A stretch of DNA of 64,000 nucleotides from Letharia columbiana (taxonomy: Eukaryota; Ascomycota; Lecanoromycetes; Lecanorales; Parmeliaceae): positions 186,001-250,000 of the forward strand of contig NW_023501090.1 of the NCBI RefSeq assembly GCF_014066305.1. The letters are read 5' to 3'. Numbering within the stretch: the first letter of the stretch is position 1; each line of letters starts with the position of its first letter. The position numbers were made by a program, and so were the translations under genes. The notes beneath the pieces are model-generated. The model was given only the letters and a program-made list of their open reading frames with translations. It was not told where the DNA came from and ran no database searches. Positions 11,009-23,210 of this stretch are shown in pieces.

Positions 11009-13281
11009 CTACTCTCGCAGCTTCAGATGATAAGTTTGAAGATCATCTTCAGTCATTGGACCTGGACTCTTCACCATGAGATCATCCCCCTTGCCGCTTT
11101 TGGGAAAAGCGATCACATCCCTGAGAGTAGTCTTCTTCTCCGTCCTACTGGCATGGATCATAGCGACCAGCCTGTCAAACCCTAGTGCAATCCCAGCATG
11201 AGGCGGACAGCCCGACCTGAGAGCTTCCAGCAGATGGGAGAATTCCGCAATACGCTCGTTGTCCATCTTGAGGATATCACGCATGACGAACTCCTGCATT
11301 TCGGCATGATGGATACGTCGGCTGCCTCCACCAATCTCTTCTCCGTTGATTACCAGGTCGTAATGGTCTCCAATAACTTGGGAAGGGTCTGTTAGCAGCA
11401 GATCCACGTCCCTGGCCGTTTTCGGTGAGGTAAAGGGGTGATGGGTAGATGCCAGACCAGCGTTACCACCTTGGCCAGGTTCAGAGGAGTTGGAAGGTGA
11501 GAAAAGTGGGAAGTCGGTGATCCAGACTGGACTGAAGTCCTTCCAGCCGGGTGGTGAAAGGGTGGTGAGAGCTTTGTAGATTGCGTTGCGCATATCGCCT
11601 AGCGCTGTAGATCCACCACTCGGTGGAGCATTCTCGCGAGCTTGTAGAATGACTATACAGCCATCTTGCAAGCCAAACATCCTCTCTAGTTCTTCGACAG
11701 CTTCGAAGCCAAAGGCAGACAGGCCCTGAAGGGGCTTGCCGGAGTCGTAGATGAAGATGCCAGGACCCCCCGCAGGATTGTCAAGGAATTGTTTGTTATC
11801 TGGGGAGTCGAGGAAGCCACGAATGAAACCACGGATAGTCTCTGTCGGGCCTTCACCTGGAATTATCATTACCTCGACTATAGGTTTCATCAAGGACGTT
11901 ATCTTGCCAACCAGATCGGCTGGTAAGAGATGGTCGATTCTGGAAAATGGCTGTATCGGAATGCGCAAGTCGGGCTTGTCTGAACCGTATCTCGACATCG
12001 CTTGTGTATAGGTCATGCGAGGGAAGGGTTTCGGAAGCTCAACATCTAGGAAGCGTTTCCAAACCGTGCGTATGAGTTCTTCGACGACTGCTATCACATC
12101 ATCCGCTTCCGCGAAGGATTTCTCTATATCCAACTGAATAATACCAAGTTAGCTTGCATCAGCTAATGGCTTCCCAATGGGCATTGTTACCTGAGTAAAT
12201 TCAGGCTGCCGATCAGCCCGTAAGTCCTCGTCACGAAAGCATCGAGCAAATTGGAAATACTCTCGAATCCCACTCGCCATGAGGATCTGCTTGAATTGCT
12301 GAGGACTCTGGGGTAATGCATATGCCAATCCTTTCCTCCTTGTAGGTACGATGAATTCTCGTGCACCCTCAGAAGTGGATTTGAATAGAAGTGGTGTTTC
12401 CACCTCAAGAAACCCAAGCTTCGAATGAAATATTTCTCTACAGAGGAATGCAATATCGCCACGAAGACCGAGAGCGCCAGAAATGTGCTGATTCGTCCTG
12501 ATCTGGAGGTGGCGCTGCTCGGGGGAGAACTCGGAATCAGGCGTCACAATAAAATCGGATGGTAAGTCATTGAGACTTGTTATATCGCACAATTTGAGTT
12601 CAAAATCATCAAGTGTCCATGTTGATTTGCTTGATGGGGGTTGGCGGTTTCCCGGTTTGGGCCCAAAGAAGCCCCTGAGAGCCACTGGCGTATTTGCCTT
12701 TATGGACTTCAGCTTCTCATGAACGTTTTGATCTCCTTCTCTCGGAAAATATGGGGTTGCAACGATCTGGACTCGTTTTTTATACGCTGTATCGAAAAGA
12801 GTCACAAAGGATAGCTTTTTGGACAAGTCGGAACGTGGACCAAGGTAACCATGCAACACGACTTCTCTTCCAGGAGACCCAGTTACGTATTCTTCTGAGA
12901 TGTTCCATACCTTATTATCAGCTTTGGGAAGGCTTACTATGAATGATGTTGATAAGCATCAATGTACGGAGCAAGGTACGGCTAGGGCCGGTACATACGG
13001 GATCTTTTAAACTTGTCAATAAATGGTGGCCTACTTCCCACCACTGCATTCTCGTGAAGAAGACAGGAAGACTCGTGCAGCGAGCGACATCTCTGCTGAG
13101 CTCGTTCTAACAGGCATCGATGCGAGACATTTAACTGACGAAATAGTACATCCTTAAACACCCCTGTTTTTGACAGTCGAACGAAGTTCGACACCTCCAC
13201 GTAGCTAGACCGGACATTGTGGCATGCTCGCGTGGACATAGAGCTGTTGATGGTTTTCGTCAAGCTAGTGGAGACAACCAA
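11009..13281 (-). CDS. MSD1: Mitochondrial aspartyl-tRNA synthetase
   Basis: Three exons: 13281-12999, 12936-12191 and 12133-11009, with introns of 62 and 57 bases. Phases close to give 717 residues. Seen: a basic, Arg/Ser-rich N-terminus compatible with a mitochondrial presequence; an OB-fold anticodon-binding region ([10 protein letters not shown], then VQIVATPYF); class II motif 2 [16 protein letters not shown] at about residues 327-342; an inserted GAD-like domain; and motif 3 GIALGFDRL at about 657-665. Known: this is the bacterial-type AspRS of organelles, which charges mitochondrial tRNA-Asp. The 5' end is less certain than the rest: a second in-frame Met lies at residue 15. The gene looks intact and single-copy housekeeping in nature. 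Confidence 0.93.
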
Positions 13282-14740
13282 TGGCTCTGACTAGATTGAC
13301 TTTGGTGTCTAGATCTTTGTTTTTCGAGAGCATTGAAAGTCCGAGCTACGTCGTGATAAACAGGTCAAATCCAGGGTTGCCGGTTGAGTGAGTTTTGTGT
13401 CCGACGCTCCTACTATTGCTGGAAGGGTTTGAGAAGTCTGTCGTTCGTAAATAGCGCGGGAAATTTGTCTTGGCAACTGTGGGGAGCTAATTTCCTAATC
13501 AAGCTCTAGTGCATCTTTGCCCGTGTTCCAAAATTCCTCCGCACGAAGGAATCTTTTCTTTCTACATCCTTCCAAGTTTTGAACATGTGAGTCGATGTCC
13601 CATCCACGAATTACCAATGAAGCTAATACCTGTTGCAGATGATGAAAGCCTAGAGTGTACCATATGACAAGCTTCCTTCTGATCTGGCATGCGGCTCTCC
13701 CTTCACCGGGCTCGAGTGGCTGCTTGTTGGTGACAAAGGGAGTATGAAATCGGCGTTCGGCACACACACCTTGTTACTTCACGGACGCGATGAAGGCATT
13801 TCTGATCCTCAAACCTGGAAGGTGTCCTACCATGGACTACATACTGCACGTTCCATCCGCGATTTGGGGCGTTGAAGTGCAAGTCCTGCACAAGAGTTTT
13901 ATCACCAGCACGCCATGTACATAACGCAATGCATATCCTTGTCAACCTCTTTCTCAAGGCCAAGGTCAATCACATCTCCGTCATCTCTTGCCTATTCCCG
14001 CCTTATGTAAAATCTGGAATCATGGCCGTAGGCGCACTAGATGCTCAGCTCAAGCGATACTGAGGGTCAAGATTGCTGCGCGGCAGATTGAGCACAGCGC
14101 TGTCAACAGTCCATCATTTCCTGACTACCGATAGTCTCTACATGACTGAACGGACGTAACAACAACGCAACATCTCTGCCTGCCCATTCGATACAACAGA
14201 AGATACTTCCATATTTGAGCTCGTCCTCCATAGATCTGACACTGAAACCTCTTCGAGTATCGGGAAATAATATAGAATGCGTGTTATTCTGTCCGAGAAA
14301 TCAAAGGAGTTTAGAGATATGTAGAAGAAACAATAGTAGATCCGCGGGGACAGCGCCAAGCATCCATTGTCATCCGGCAGGCTGGGCCCCGAATCAGCAT
14401 ACACAAGAGAAGTCGTTCTCGTTGCCACAACTTTAACAGTTCGTTGATGCCACGTTGTAATTGATGCAACGATAAATAGTTGAAGCGCACCAGGACGACG
14501 ACCCTATACGCCTGCTCTAGCGCCCCGCCGCCAACACGTGCGCTTCTGATAACTTCCACTGGAGGTACACTCGGACCTAGCAAACACCTTCACAGTGACG
14601 ACAGCATGACCCCGTTACCGGGGCTTTCGCGATAGCTTCGGTGGAATGCCCGAAAGCCTTCCAAGTCCACCTCCAAGACAAGCAGTCTTGCTGCAAACAG
14701 CCAAGCCCGCACTTGTCGTTGCGACGGGTGCCCATCTGCC
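13282..14740. other. Intergenic, no gene seen
   Basis: About 1.46 kb between two divergent genes. Short frames on both strands carry no recognisable domain. It should contain the promoters of the mitochondrial AspRS (-) and the AP180-like gene (+). Confidence 0.5.
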
Positions 14741-17023
14741 ATGTCTGGATCTTTCGAAAAGTCGGTCAAAGGCGGGACGAAGATCAAGGCGAGAAGACCC
14801 GTCACGCAGTGCCGCGATCCCTTTGTTGACCTCTAGAGATAGCTCGCCCCACCCAAGGCCAAATATGTCGAACATATCCTAGTCGCAACCCACGCTGGAG
14901 AAGCCGGAGTCGCTGAGATCTTTCGAGCCCTACAGAACCGCCTCAGAGATTCAACATGGACAATAGTCTTCAAATCACTCATCATAGTGCATCTCATGGT
15001 ACGAGAAGGGGAACCCAACGTGACGCTGAAATACGTAGCGGAGTCGCCTTCGAAGCTTGCCATAAGCAATTTCTCAGATGGTACGTCTAAGGAGTATAAG
15101 ATGGTATCTGCACGGGGGCCGACAGAATGTGGGTCTACATGTTTGTAAAGAGATGGGGCTTTCCCTCACAAGAATCCTACGACTTGAGACTGTGCTAATG
15201 GGTGTGAGAGGTTAGTGCAGGTCCAGGGAACCAATATCCGGCATTACTATACCTATCTACTGGCTCGAGCAAAGGCGTACAAAGATACCAGAATAGATTG
15301 GGTCAGGGAAGGTCCTACTCGATTAAAGAGACAGACCATAGACAAGGGTCTACTGAGGGAGACGGAAGCTGTGCAGAGTCAAATTTCAAAGCTGCTGCAA
15401 TGTGATGTGGGTGCTACTTGTTCGAGTCTCGGTACATCGACAGAGGGACACTGACCGCCTTGATAGCTCCTTAATACGGAGGCGGAAAATGAGATCACCG
15501 TATGCGCGTTTCGTTTGCTGACTATGGATCTCTTGATACTCTACGGCGTTATGAACGAAGGGACGATCAATGTTCTCGGTACGAACCTTCGTAATCAAAG
15601 CGACGAATTGCTGGCTAACGTAGGCCGGTCAGAGCATTACTTTGAAATGTCCAAATACGATGCAGAAAGAGCTCTAGCTATATACAAGACGTTCACTAAG
15701 CAGACCAACCTGGTCGTGGAATTCTTGAGCACAGCTAGACAGTATGAGAATGCAACACGACTAGAGATTCCGAAGCTTAAACACGCTCCGACCAGCCTGA
15801 CTTCTTCTCTGGAAGAATACCTCAAAGATCCAGATTTTGAGATCAACAGACGGCAGTATCTGGCACAGCAAGATGCGAAGAAGGGCAAGAAGAGCACAAG
15901 CAATGGGGCGTCAGAGCCTGTGGATGGGTTTTCGAAACTTTCATTGAACAAAGGTGGAGCAAGCAAAGCGCTCCCCGAGCTGAAACTTGCATCACAGCCA
16001 GCTCCAGCAAAACCAGAGGCGAAAGGCCCGGCTCCGGATTTGATAGACTTCTTCGATTCAATCGAGCAGAATCAACAACCTATGGCTTCAACGCCTCAGC
16101 AGCAAATGCTCAACTTCCAAACGGGACCTCAGTACCAACAACAGCAGGCAATACCACAGCAGACGGGAACTACTGTTCCACAACATAACTTCTTTGCACA
16201 CACCGGGCAGCAGCCGCAACCACAAAACGGCGGGAATTTCGGCAGTGCAAACCCATTTGGGCAACCTCAAGCACAACAGGCTGTGCAGCAGAATTTTAGT
16301 GAAGCCGGCTTCGGCGGTTACAGCCAGCAGCCATTCGCACAACAGCAGGATCTCTTCTCAAGCGCACCACAGAACAGTACCTCGCAGTTTCCAACATCTC
16401 AACAGCAGTTCAATACAGGTGAACCCTCCTTTGGTCCTCCGCAGCGATCCTTTACAACGCCGCAATCGTTTGCCCCACAACAGACAGGATTGTCAAACCC
16501 GTTCCGACAATCTATGATGCCCCAACCCACAGGAGTTTCGAACTCTTCCTACCAGAATACTGGACCTGTTGCCTCACCATTACAACATCAATCCACCAAT
16601 CCTTTCGCCCGTAGCATCTCCAATCAACCCACGGGCCAGATGCAAAATTCTCAATTCGCATCTCAGCCGCCTGCACAAGGATCACCATTCACTTCGCCAC
16701 CACCCCAACTACAGCAAAACATCCCCTTCACCTCGCAACCTGCGCCCCAACCTCAACAACAACCATCTCCAAATAATCCAGTCACGCCTCATCGAACAGG
16801 GACGAACCCTTTCGCGCGCACCGCATCTCCACCTGCAGCATCACCATTAGTGCCCAACCAGACCGGTACCAATCCGTTCCGGCAGAGCGTCTTTGTCAAT
16901 CAGCAAACAGGACAAGGCTGGCAGGCGGGTCAGGGCACGATGGGCGGATTCGAGCAATTAGGCACTGTTCCTATCTTCCCGAGGCCGGGGCAATCGCAGC
17001 AACAGCAGGGAGCCTGGCCCTGA
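14741..17023 (+). CDS. AP180/CALM-type ANTH clathrin adaptor (Yap180-like)
   Basis: Four exons: 14741-14788, 14843-15080, 15216-15406 and 15467-17023, giving 677 residues. Seen: MSGSFEKSVKGGTKIK joined to LAPPKAKYVEH, then ILVATHAGEAGVAEIF, which is the ANTH-domain phosphoinositide-binding start; VQVQGTNIRHYYTYLL; FRLLTMDLL with VMNEGTINVLG. After about residue 310 the protein is a Gln/Pro-rich tail with five NPF motifs, several as TGxNPFRQ or TNPFAR. Known: ANTH adaptors bind PI(4,5)P2 and clathrin, and NPF motifs bind the EH domains of Pan1/Ede1-type proteins. Yeast YAP1801 and YAP1802 are homologues. Inferred: an endocytic adaptor at the plasma membrane. The first intron appears to use a GC donor. 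The gene converges on the DUF3128 gene with 266 bases between stops. Confidence 0.93.
14789..14842 (+). other. GC-AG intron in the AP180-like gene
   Basis: This 54-base interval begins GCGAGA and ends GATAG. It must be removed because a TAG lies in frame within it (14834-14836) and the conserved KIK-LxxPKxKYVEH junction is restored exactly by its removal. A GT donor at 14801 would also keep frame but leaves four extra residues (ARRP) at an otherwise tightly conserved junction. Confidence 0.6.
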
Positions 17024-17289
17024 TGGCCTTGATGAATCTCTTCAGCATTATGAGTGGTGCATTGAGCGGGCGTTTTATGGTGAGGGTAATCATATTTGAG
17101 ATCCCATGTAATGATACACGAGCTGGTCTATGAGCCAAACTCAGAAACACACATATGAAATGCCTAAAATGGCACACATATTATCATGTATGGAGCGCCC
17201 GTTTTGCTTAGGCTATCAATGAGCCCCAGCATACCATTATAACATGCCCTTAATGCATGATTTTAGTGCTAAGATTGTCCGTAGATCAT

Positions 17290-18373
17290 CTACCACCCAA
17301 ACCACCCACTAATGGTATCACCCACCGTCGCCTTCCCCTCCTCTCTCCTACTCTTCCTCAGCCCAATAATATCCGACACCTGCCTCCCCGTCTCCCTCGC
17401 CGCCTTCGCGTCCATCACCAACCCCTTCTCCTCCAACTCCCTCTCCGTCGGCGTCATACCCTTCAACCGCTGCCTCAGCGCAGCCTGCGTCTCCGCCGTC
17501 AGCAGCGCTTGCGTTTCCGGCATCAGAGGCGGTGAGTCGTCTTTCTTCGCCGCCGCTGCTGGTGCTGGTGATGGAGCCGGAGTCGTTGGTCCCGCGGCAG
17601 GCGTTGTGGATCGCGACACGGAGGCGAGGATGGGGGCGAATTGGGGTTCGGGCAGGCCGGCGGCGGCGGCGTCGGCGGCGGCGGTTTCCTGCGCCAGCAT
17701 GCGGTGGTAGAGGGTGTCGGCGTGCATCTGGATGGCTTCGTCGACGGACTCGGGCCGCGAGTAGGTGGAGAGGTAGCCGAGGGCTTTGAGGAAGCGCTGG
17801 ACGGATCGATGTCAGCGTTCTATCACCCAGCCCGGTTTTCTTTTTCTTTTGAACAGTCCGTTTAGGGAGAGGTGGAGGGCATACCGATTGCATGATGTAA
17901 CATCTTTCAAACGCCCGGTTTTCCCCCCTGCACATCATCAATTTGTCCCTCCACCGCCCCGTGTCGTAGCAGTCGTTCACGGCCAACTGCTCCTCGACGC
18001 AGTTCTCCACCGCCGCCCGCCCTATTTGCGCTTTTCGCTCTTTGTAGCCTTCGAGTATGTCGAGGAGTTTCTCTTGGTCGGATTTCGATTCGGCTTCGAT
18101 GGCCGAGAGGGACTTGTAGGAGGTCCAGAGGTGGGCGTAGCGGCCGTCGGGGTAGAGGGATTCGGCGGGGACGACGGGGGTGGAGGAAGGTTCTGCTTCC
18201 CTGGAAGGTGCAGGGGTGGTGGTTTCCGGAGGCGGAGCTGGGGGAGGTGGAGCGGGCGTGTATTTTACGGGGGATTCTTTGGAGAGGAAGTCCCGTAGGC
18301 TGGGGTCGAGGTCGCGGAGGGGGTCACTGTCGGAGGATTTGGGAGGGTCGGACTTGCCCCAGAGCCAGCCCAT
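17290..18373 (-). CDS. DUF3128 protein with twin CX9C motif
   Basis: Two exons, 18373-17885 and 17796-17290, with an 88-base intron, give 331 residues. The frame extends upstream to 18442, but family members begin MGW-WG, so the ATG at 18373 is preferred. Seen: LDPSLRDFLSKESPVKY, a Pro/Ala-rich stretch, YPDGRYAHLW, SDQEKLLDILEGYKERKAQI, then two Cys pairs each with nine residues between (NC...DC and MC...RC, about residues 130-158), and RFLKALGYLSTY just after the intron. The C-terminus is Ala/Pro-rich and ends GDTISGWFGW. Known: DUF3128 proteins are fungal, of unknown function, and distantly like yeast Emi1. Inferred: twin CX9C pairs suggest possible disulfide-relay import into the mitochondrial intermembrane space; I see no other localisation signal. 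The gene is intact. Confidence 0.82.
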
Positions 18374-20409
<2,036 letters not shown>

Positions 20410-20887
20410 GTGCGAAGGTGGGTCGTTGACGAAGACGTCTGTGCAGAAGGTCATTTTCTTTCAGATAGTGTCTCTTGATGTATTTACAAGAGATTCCTTC
20501 CCTTTGTTCACTGCCCGACTTGGATCAAAGGCGCGACGCAGGGTGACCTGGATGCGATAGCTAACCGGTGCGCACTTGTTGCGGTCTTTTGCCAACATGT
20601 GGGCGATGAGAAGTTGTGGTCGGATTTTTGTCAAAACTTTTACGGCACTATCAGTTGTGGTGTAGGACAACGAACGCCTCCAGAGCATCCCTTTAGTGCA
20701 GGTAACTGTCTCATTGCGCAGAAAATGTCTTTGCGTGAACAACTTCTTTGTCTGAATCGTTCCTTTGTCTCCGCCCCATCGATTCACTGGTCTATACCTA
20801 TCCATATCCCTCTTGCGTTTTCTCATCCAGCACACCCAACTCAGAAGGAATAATACGACTCATCTGCCACCTCAGATTACCCCAAAC
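20410..20887. other. Intergenic, no gene seen
   Basis: Spacer between the epoxide hydrolase and the small membrane-protein frame. Only short frames without recognisable content. Confidence 0.5.
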
Positions 20888-21268
20888 ATGTCTCAAAACC
20901 CGACCGACATTCGTCCGGACGAGGAAGCTCTTGCGGCCTTGCTCATAATCGTGGCCTTGAGCTTCGGAAGCCTCTTCGCGGTCGCGAAGACAGCTGGGAA
21001 GCGCTTCGTTGGATCCGTCAGTAAGAAAGACGCGTGTGGAAGTCAGGTTGAGCAGGGGCATGAACAAACGGGGGGGCAACGTCGTGTTGGAAATAATAGA
21101 GATGATACAAATTCTGACCAGGATCATCAGTCGAGGATCGAAGACGACAGCTTCGCCTCACGGACTTATATCCTACAAGAGACAACACCCGACAACAAGA
21201 ATACGAGATCCCAACCCATCCAAGCCAAAACTCCGTCCAGCGCGCCCGTGACCGGGAGCAAGGCTTAG
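20888..21268 (+). CDS. Small single-span membrane protein, hypothetical
   Basis: A 126-residue frame starts at an ATG in a good AAACATG context. Seen: an acidic N-terminus (about 1-18), one hydrophobic segment (ALLIIVALSFGSLFAV, about 20-38), then a charged, low-complexity tail rich in Q, D, T and S. The layout suggests a tail facing the cytosol with one transmembrane anchor. I recognise no family. It may also be a chance frame; the only support is the start context and the membrane-like segment. Confidence 0.4.
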   Translation: MSQNPTDIRPDEEALAALLIIVALSFGSLFAVAKTAGKRFVGSVSKKDACGSQVEQGHEQTGGQRRVGNNRDDTNSDQDHQSRIEDDSFASRTYILQETTPDNKNTRSQPIQAKTPSSAPVTGSKA

Positions 21269-21708
21269 CGGCCATAGCGGCCATACGGGCTTGGGAACTG
21301 TCCACGATGAGTCATGAGAAGGAGATGCGCGAGCGAGAGCGTTCTTCGTCGCTTCACCAGCGCGGGATTAGGCGGACTGTGAGACGCGACGTTTCCCGAA
21401 TGATGGGTGTGAAGGCTGTGAGTGCTTGGGAGCGGGCTGTGACGCATAGGTCTTGGCGAGATCAGGTGGGGGGACAGGAGCGTCCTCCACGCGTTGTGAA
21501 GGACGTACGCATTGTTCCCTGGGCGGCTCGTCGTGCTTGGGTGAGCGCGGTTCTTGGATTCAGCGTTCTGGGTGGTGTTTTGGAAATCTATAGATGTAAT
21601 GGATGTGGTTTCTTTACTACTTGCTGTTTAAAATACTCGTGATATTCGTCTCGAAGAGCTGGATTTACTCAGAATTTATCGGGACGGATAAGCCTGACTG
21701 CGGTCCCC
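21269..21708. other. Intergenic, no gene seen
   Basis: The plus-strand frame 21307-21642 is Arg-rich, lacks recognisable domains and looks like a chance frame. Confidence 0.45.
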
Positions 21709-22017
21709 CTATTCTACATTGTCATAATCCTGGTCGCTGGAGTGTGAACTGGTGAGATTACACGGCATATCATTGGTGAGAAGATAGCGAAGCACAACCG
21801 TTGGACGAGTCCCGATTGTACCCTCCCATGTTATGGTTGAGTCGCCGTTTGTGAGCGTCCGGTAGGTCTGTGTCCTTTCCCTGTGTTTGCACAAGACGTC
21901 ACTGGCGAGATTGCGAATGGTCCTACAGCTCGAAGTGAAGTTTTCGAGGTCGCCGTTGGGGATTGTGTCGACGATAAGGAGCAAGACTTTGTTGGGAATT
22001 TCGAAAAGTTAAGACAT
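21709..22017 (-). pseudogene. F-box-like protein relic
   Basis: The minus strand reads FEIPNKVLLLIVDTIPNGD, then LENFTSSCRTIRNLASDVL and CKHRERTQTYRTL. This is the opening helix set common to fungal F-box/ankyrin-associated proteins, which usually read LPxELLLLIxDxLxxxDL...ALRKH. The nearest ATG (22017) is followed after one codon by TAA, which would be a Gln codon changed at a CpA site. The frame ends after about 100 residues, whereas relatives run to 300 or more. Inferred: a truncated relic; the lost downstream part is not recognisable at 21300-21700. Confidence 0.5.
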
Positions 22018-22511
22018 AGTGCGCACCTTGATAAATGATGAAAAGGGACCCAAAATTGGTGGATTGTGTATGCATCAGGGGGCAGGCAGGACCGGATTTT
22101 TCACCCTCTGTTTATTATACTACCTGTTGCTGACAGAGACGTCAGACCTACCTTGAAGAGACCCGTCACATAGCCTTTTGAGGGATCAAGGCTGCGAGCA
22201 TACGAATTGCGACAACAGCAATGCTAACTAGATTTGACATCATCCTGTGTTGAAATTAGGTGCTATGATTGCTAAATGTCTTTCAGTAAACTTGGATGTA
22301 GCGGCCACCTATAACAGTAGTAGCCTTTTGGTGGACGTTTTTATGTGAATACCGACAAGTCGCCGATCAACGGGCCCTATGAATGATCAGAGAACACGTT
22401 CGGCCGCCTGGACTACCACGAAGCTAGCTAATTTCGGTGTGACGTAAAACATACCATGTAGACCAGCGTGCGAGTCTTAATCCTCCACACTTCTGGGCAG
22501 CAGATCTTGAT
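22018..22511. other. Intergenic, no gene seen
   Basis: Spacer between the F-box-like relic and the SnoaL-like gene. I see nothing in it. Confidence 0.5.
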
Positions 22512-23210
22512 CTAGTCATCCTGGTATTGGCCATACGCGTAGAGCACCTTTCCCGCGAATATCAGTGTCAATCTCAAAGACTCTTCATACACATCCCAGG
22601 TACAATACATTGCCTCACTAGTCCCATCCGACAACTCCCGAATAGAGAAAGAACGTGTCCCAGACATAGCGAGCGAGCGAACGAACGAACGCACGTAATA
22701 TGAACTCTTCAGACAGCTTACCTGACCATAGTAGTCCCCCTGCCCAAAATGTGACGCGGTATAATACGTCCTCGCCTCAACCTCACCCGCCAAGATCTCA
22801 ATGACCTGCGTACTAAATGCATGCTGCGTTCCGACCGGCGACAAGCTTGATTCTAGCGCCGAAACAACCGCAGGCAGACCCGTCAGAACGCCCAAGGGTT
22901 CGGAGTAATTGGCGACAACATGTTGGGTGAAGACGAGGTCTAGGGCCGCGAAGTTCTTGCCGTCGATCGCGAGCGGGTAGTGCGCGAGGGTGTTTCGGAT
23001 CTGGTTCTCGATGGTCGGGTTCTGCGGTGTCAGGGAGAGCGGGTATGTGGTTGGTAGAGAGTAGAAGGGTATTGCGGCTGTGACGTTGGTAGCAGAAGAC
23101 AGCTCTGAGAGCGATCGCTCTTTATTGACTCCGAGGACGGTCGTGGTAAAGGAGAGGGAGACGAATAAGATGAGGCTGCGGCTGGGCCACGAGATTGGTG
23201 AGCAAAGCAT
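22512..23210 (-). CDS. Secreted SnoaL-like domain protein
   Basis: Preferred model: exons 23210-22722 and 22547-22512 with a 174-base intron, 174 residues. The intron length is divisible by three and has no stop, so the unspliced frame (232 residues) is also open. Seen: an N-terminal signal peptide (hydrophobic LILFVSLSF, about 10-27), N-glycosylation sequons NVT and NYS, IDGKNFAALDLVFTQHVVANY, and FGQGDYYGQ joined to VLYAYGQYQDD. Known: this order is typical of the SnoaL-like cone-fold family (NTF2 superfamily), which includes polyketide cyclases and many small binding proteins. Inferred: a secreted or secretory-pathway protein of unknown ligand. The intron contains a TTCG/CTCG microsatellite, which argues against its being coding. 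Confidence 0.72.
   Translation of the reverse strand: MLCSPISWPSRSLILFVSLSFTTTVLGVNKERSLSELSSATNVTAAIPFYSLPTTYPLSLTPQNPTIENQIRNTLAHYPLAIDGKNFAALDLVFTQHVVANYSEPLGVLTGLPAVVSALESSLSPVGTQHAFSTQVIEILAGEVEARTYYTASHFGQGDYYGQVSCLKSSYYVRSFVRSLAMSGTRSFSIRELSDGTSEAMYCTWDVYEESLRLTLIFAGKVLYAYGQYQDD

Noticed and set aside
15637..16517. Frames on the other strand and phase within the AP180-like gene
   Set aside because: Shadows of the Gln/Pro-rich coding sequence; no domain or start signal.
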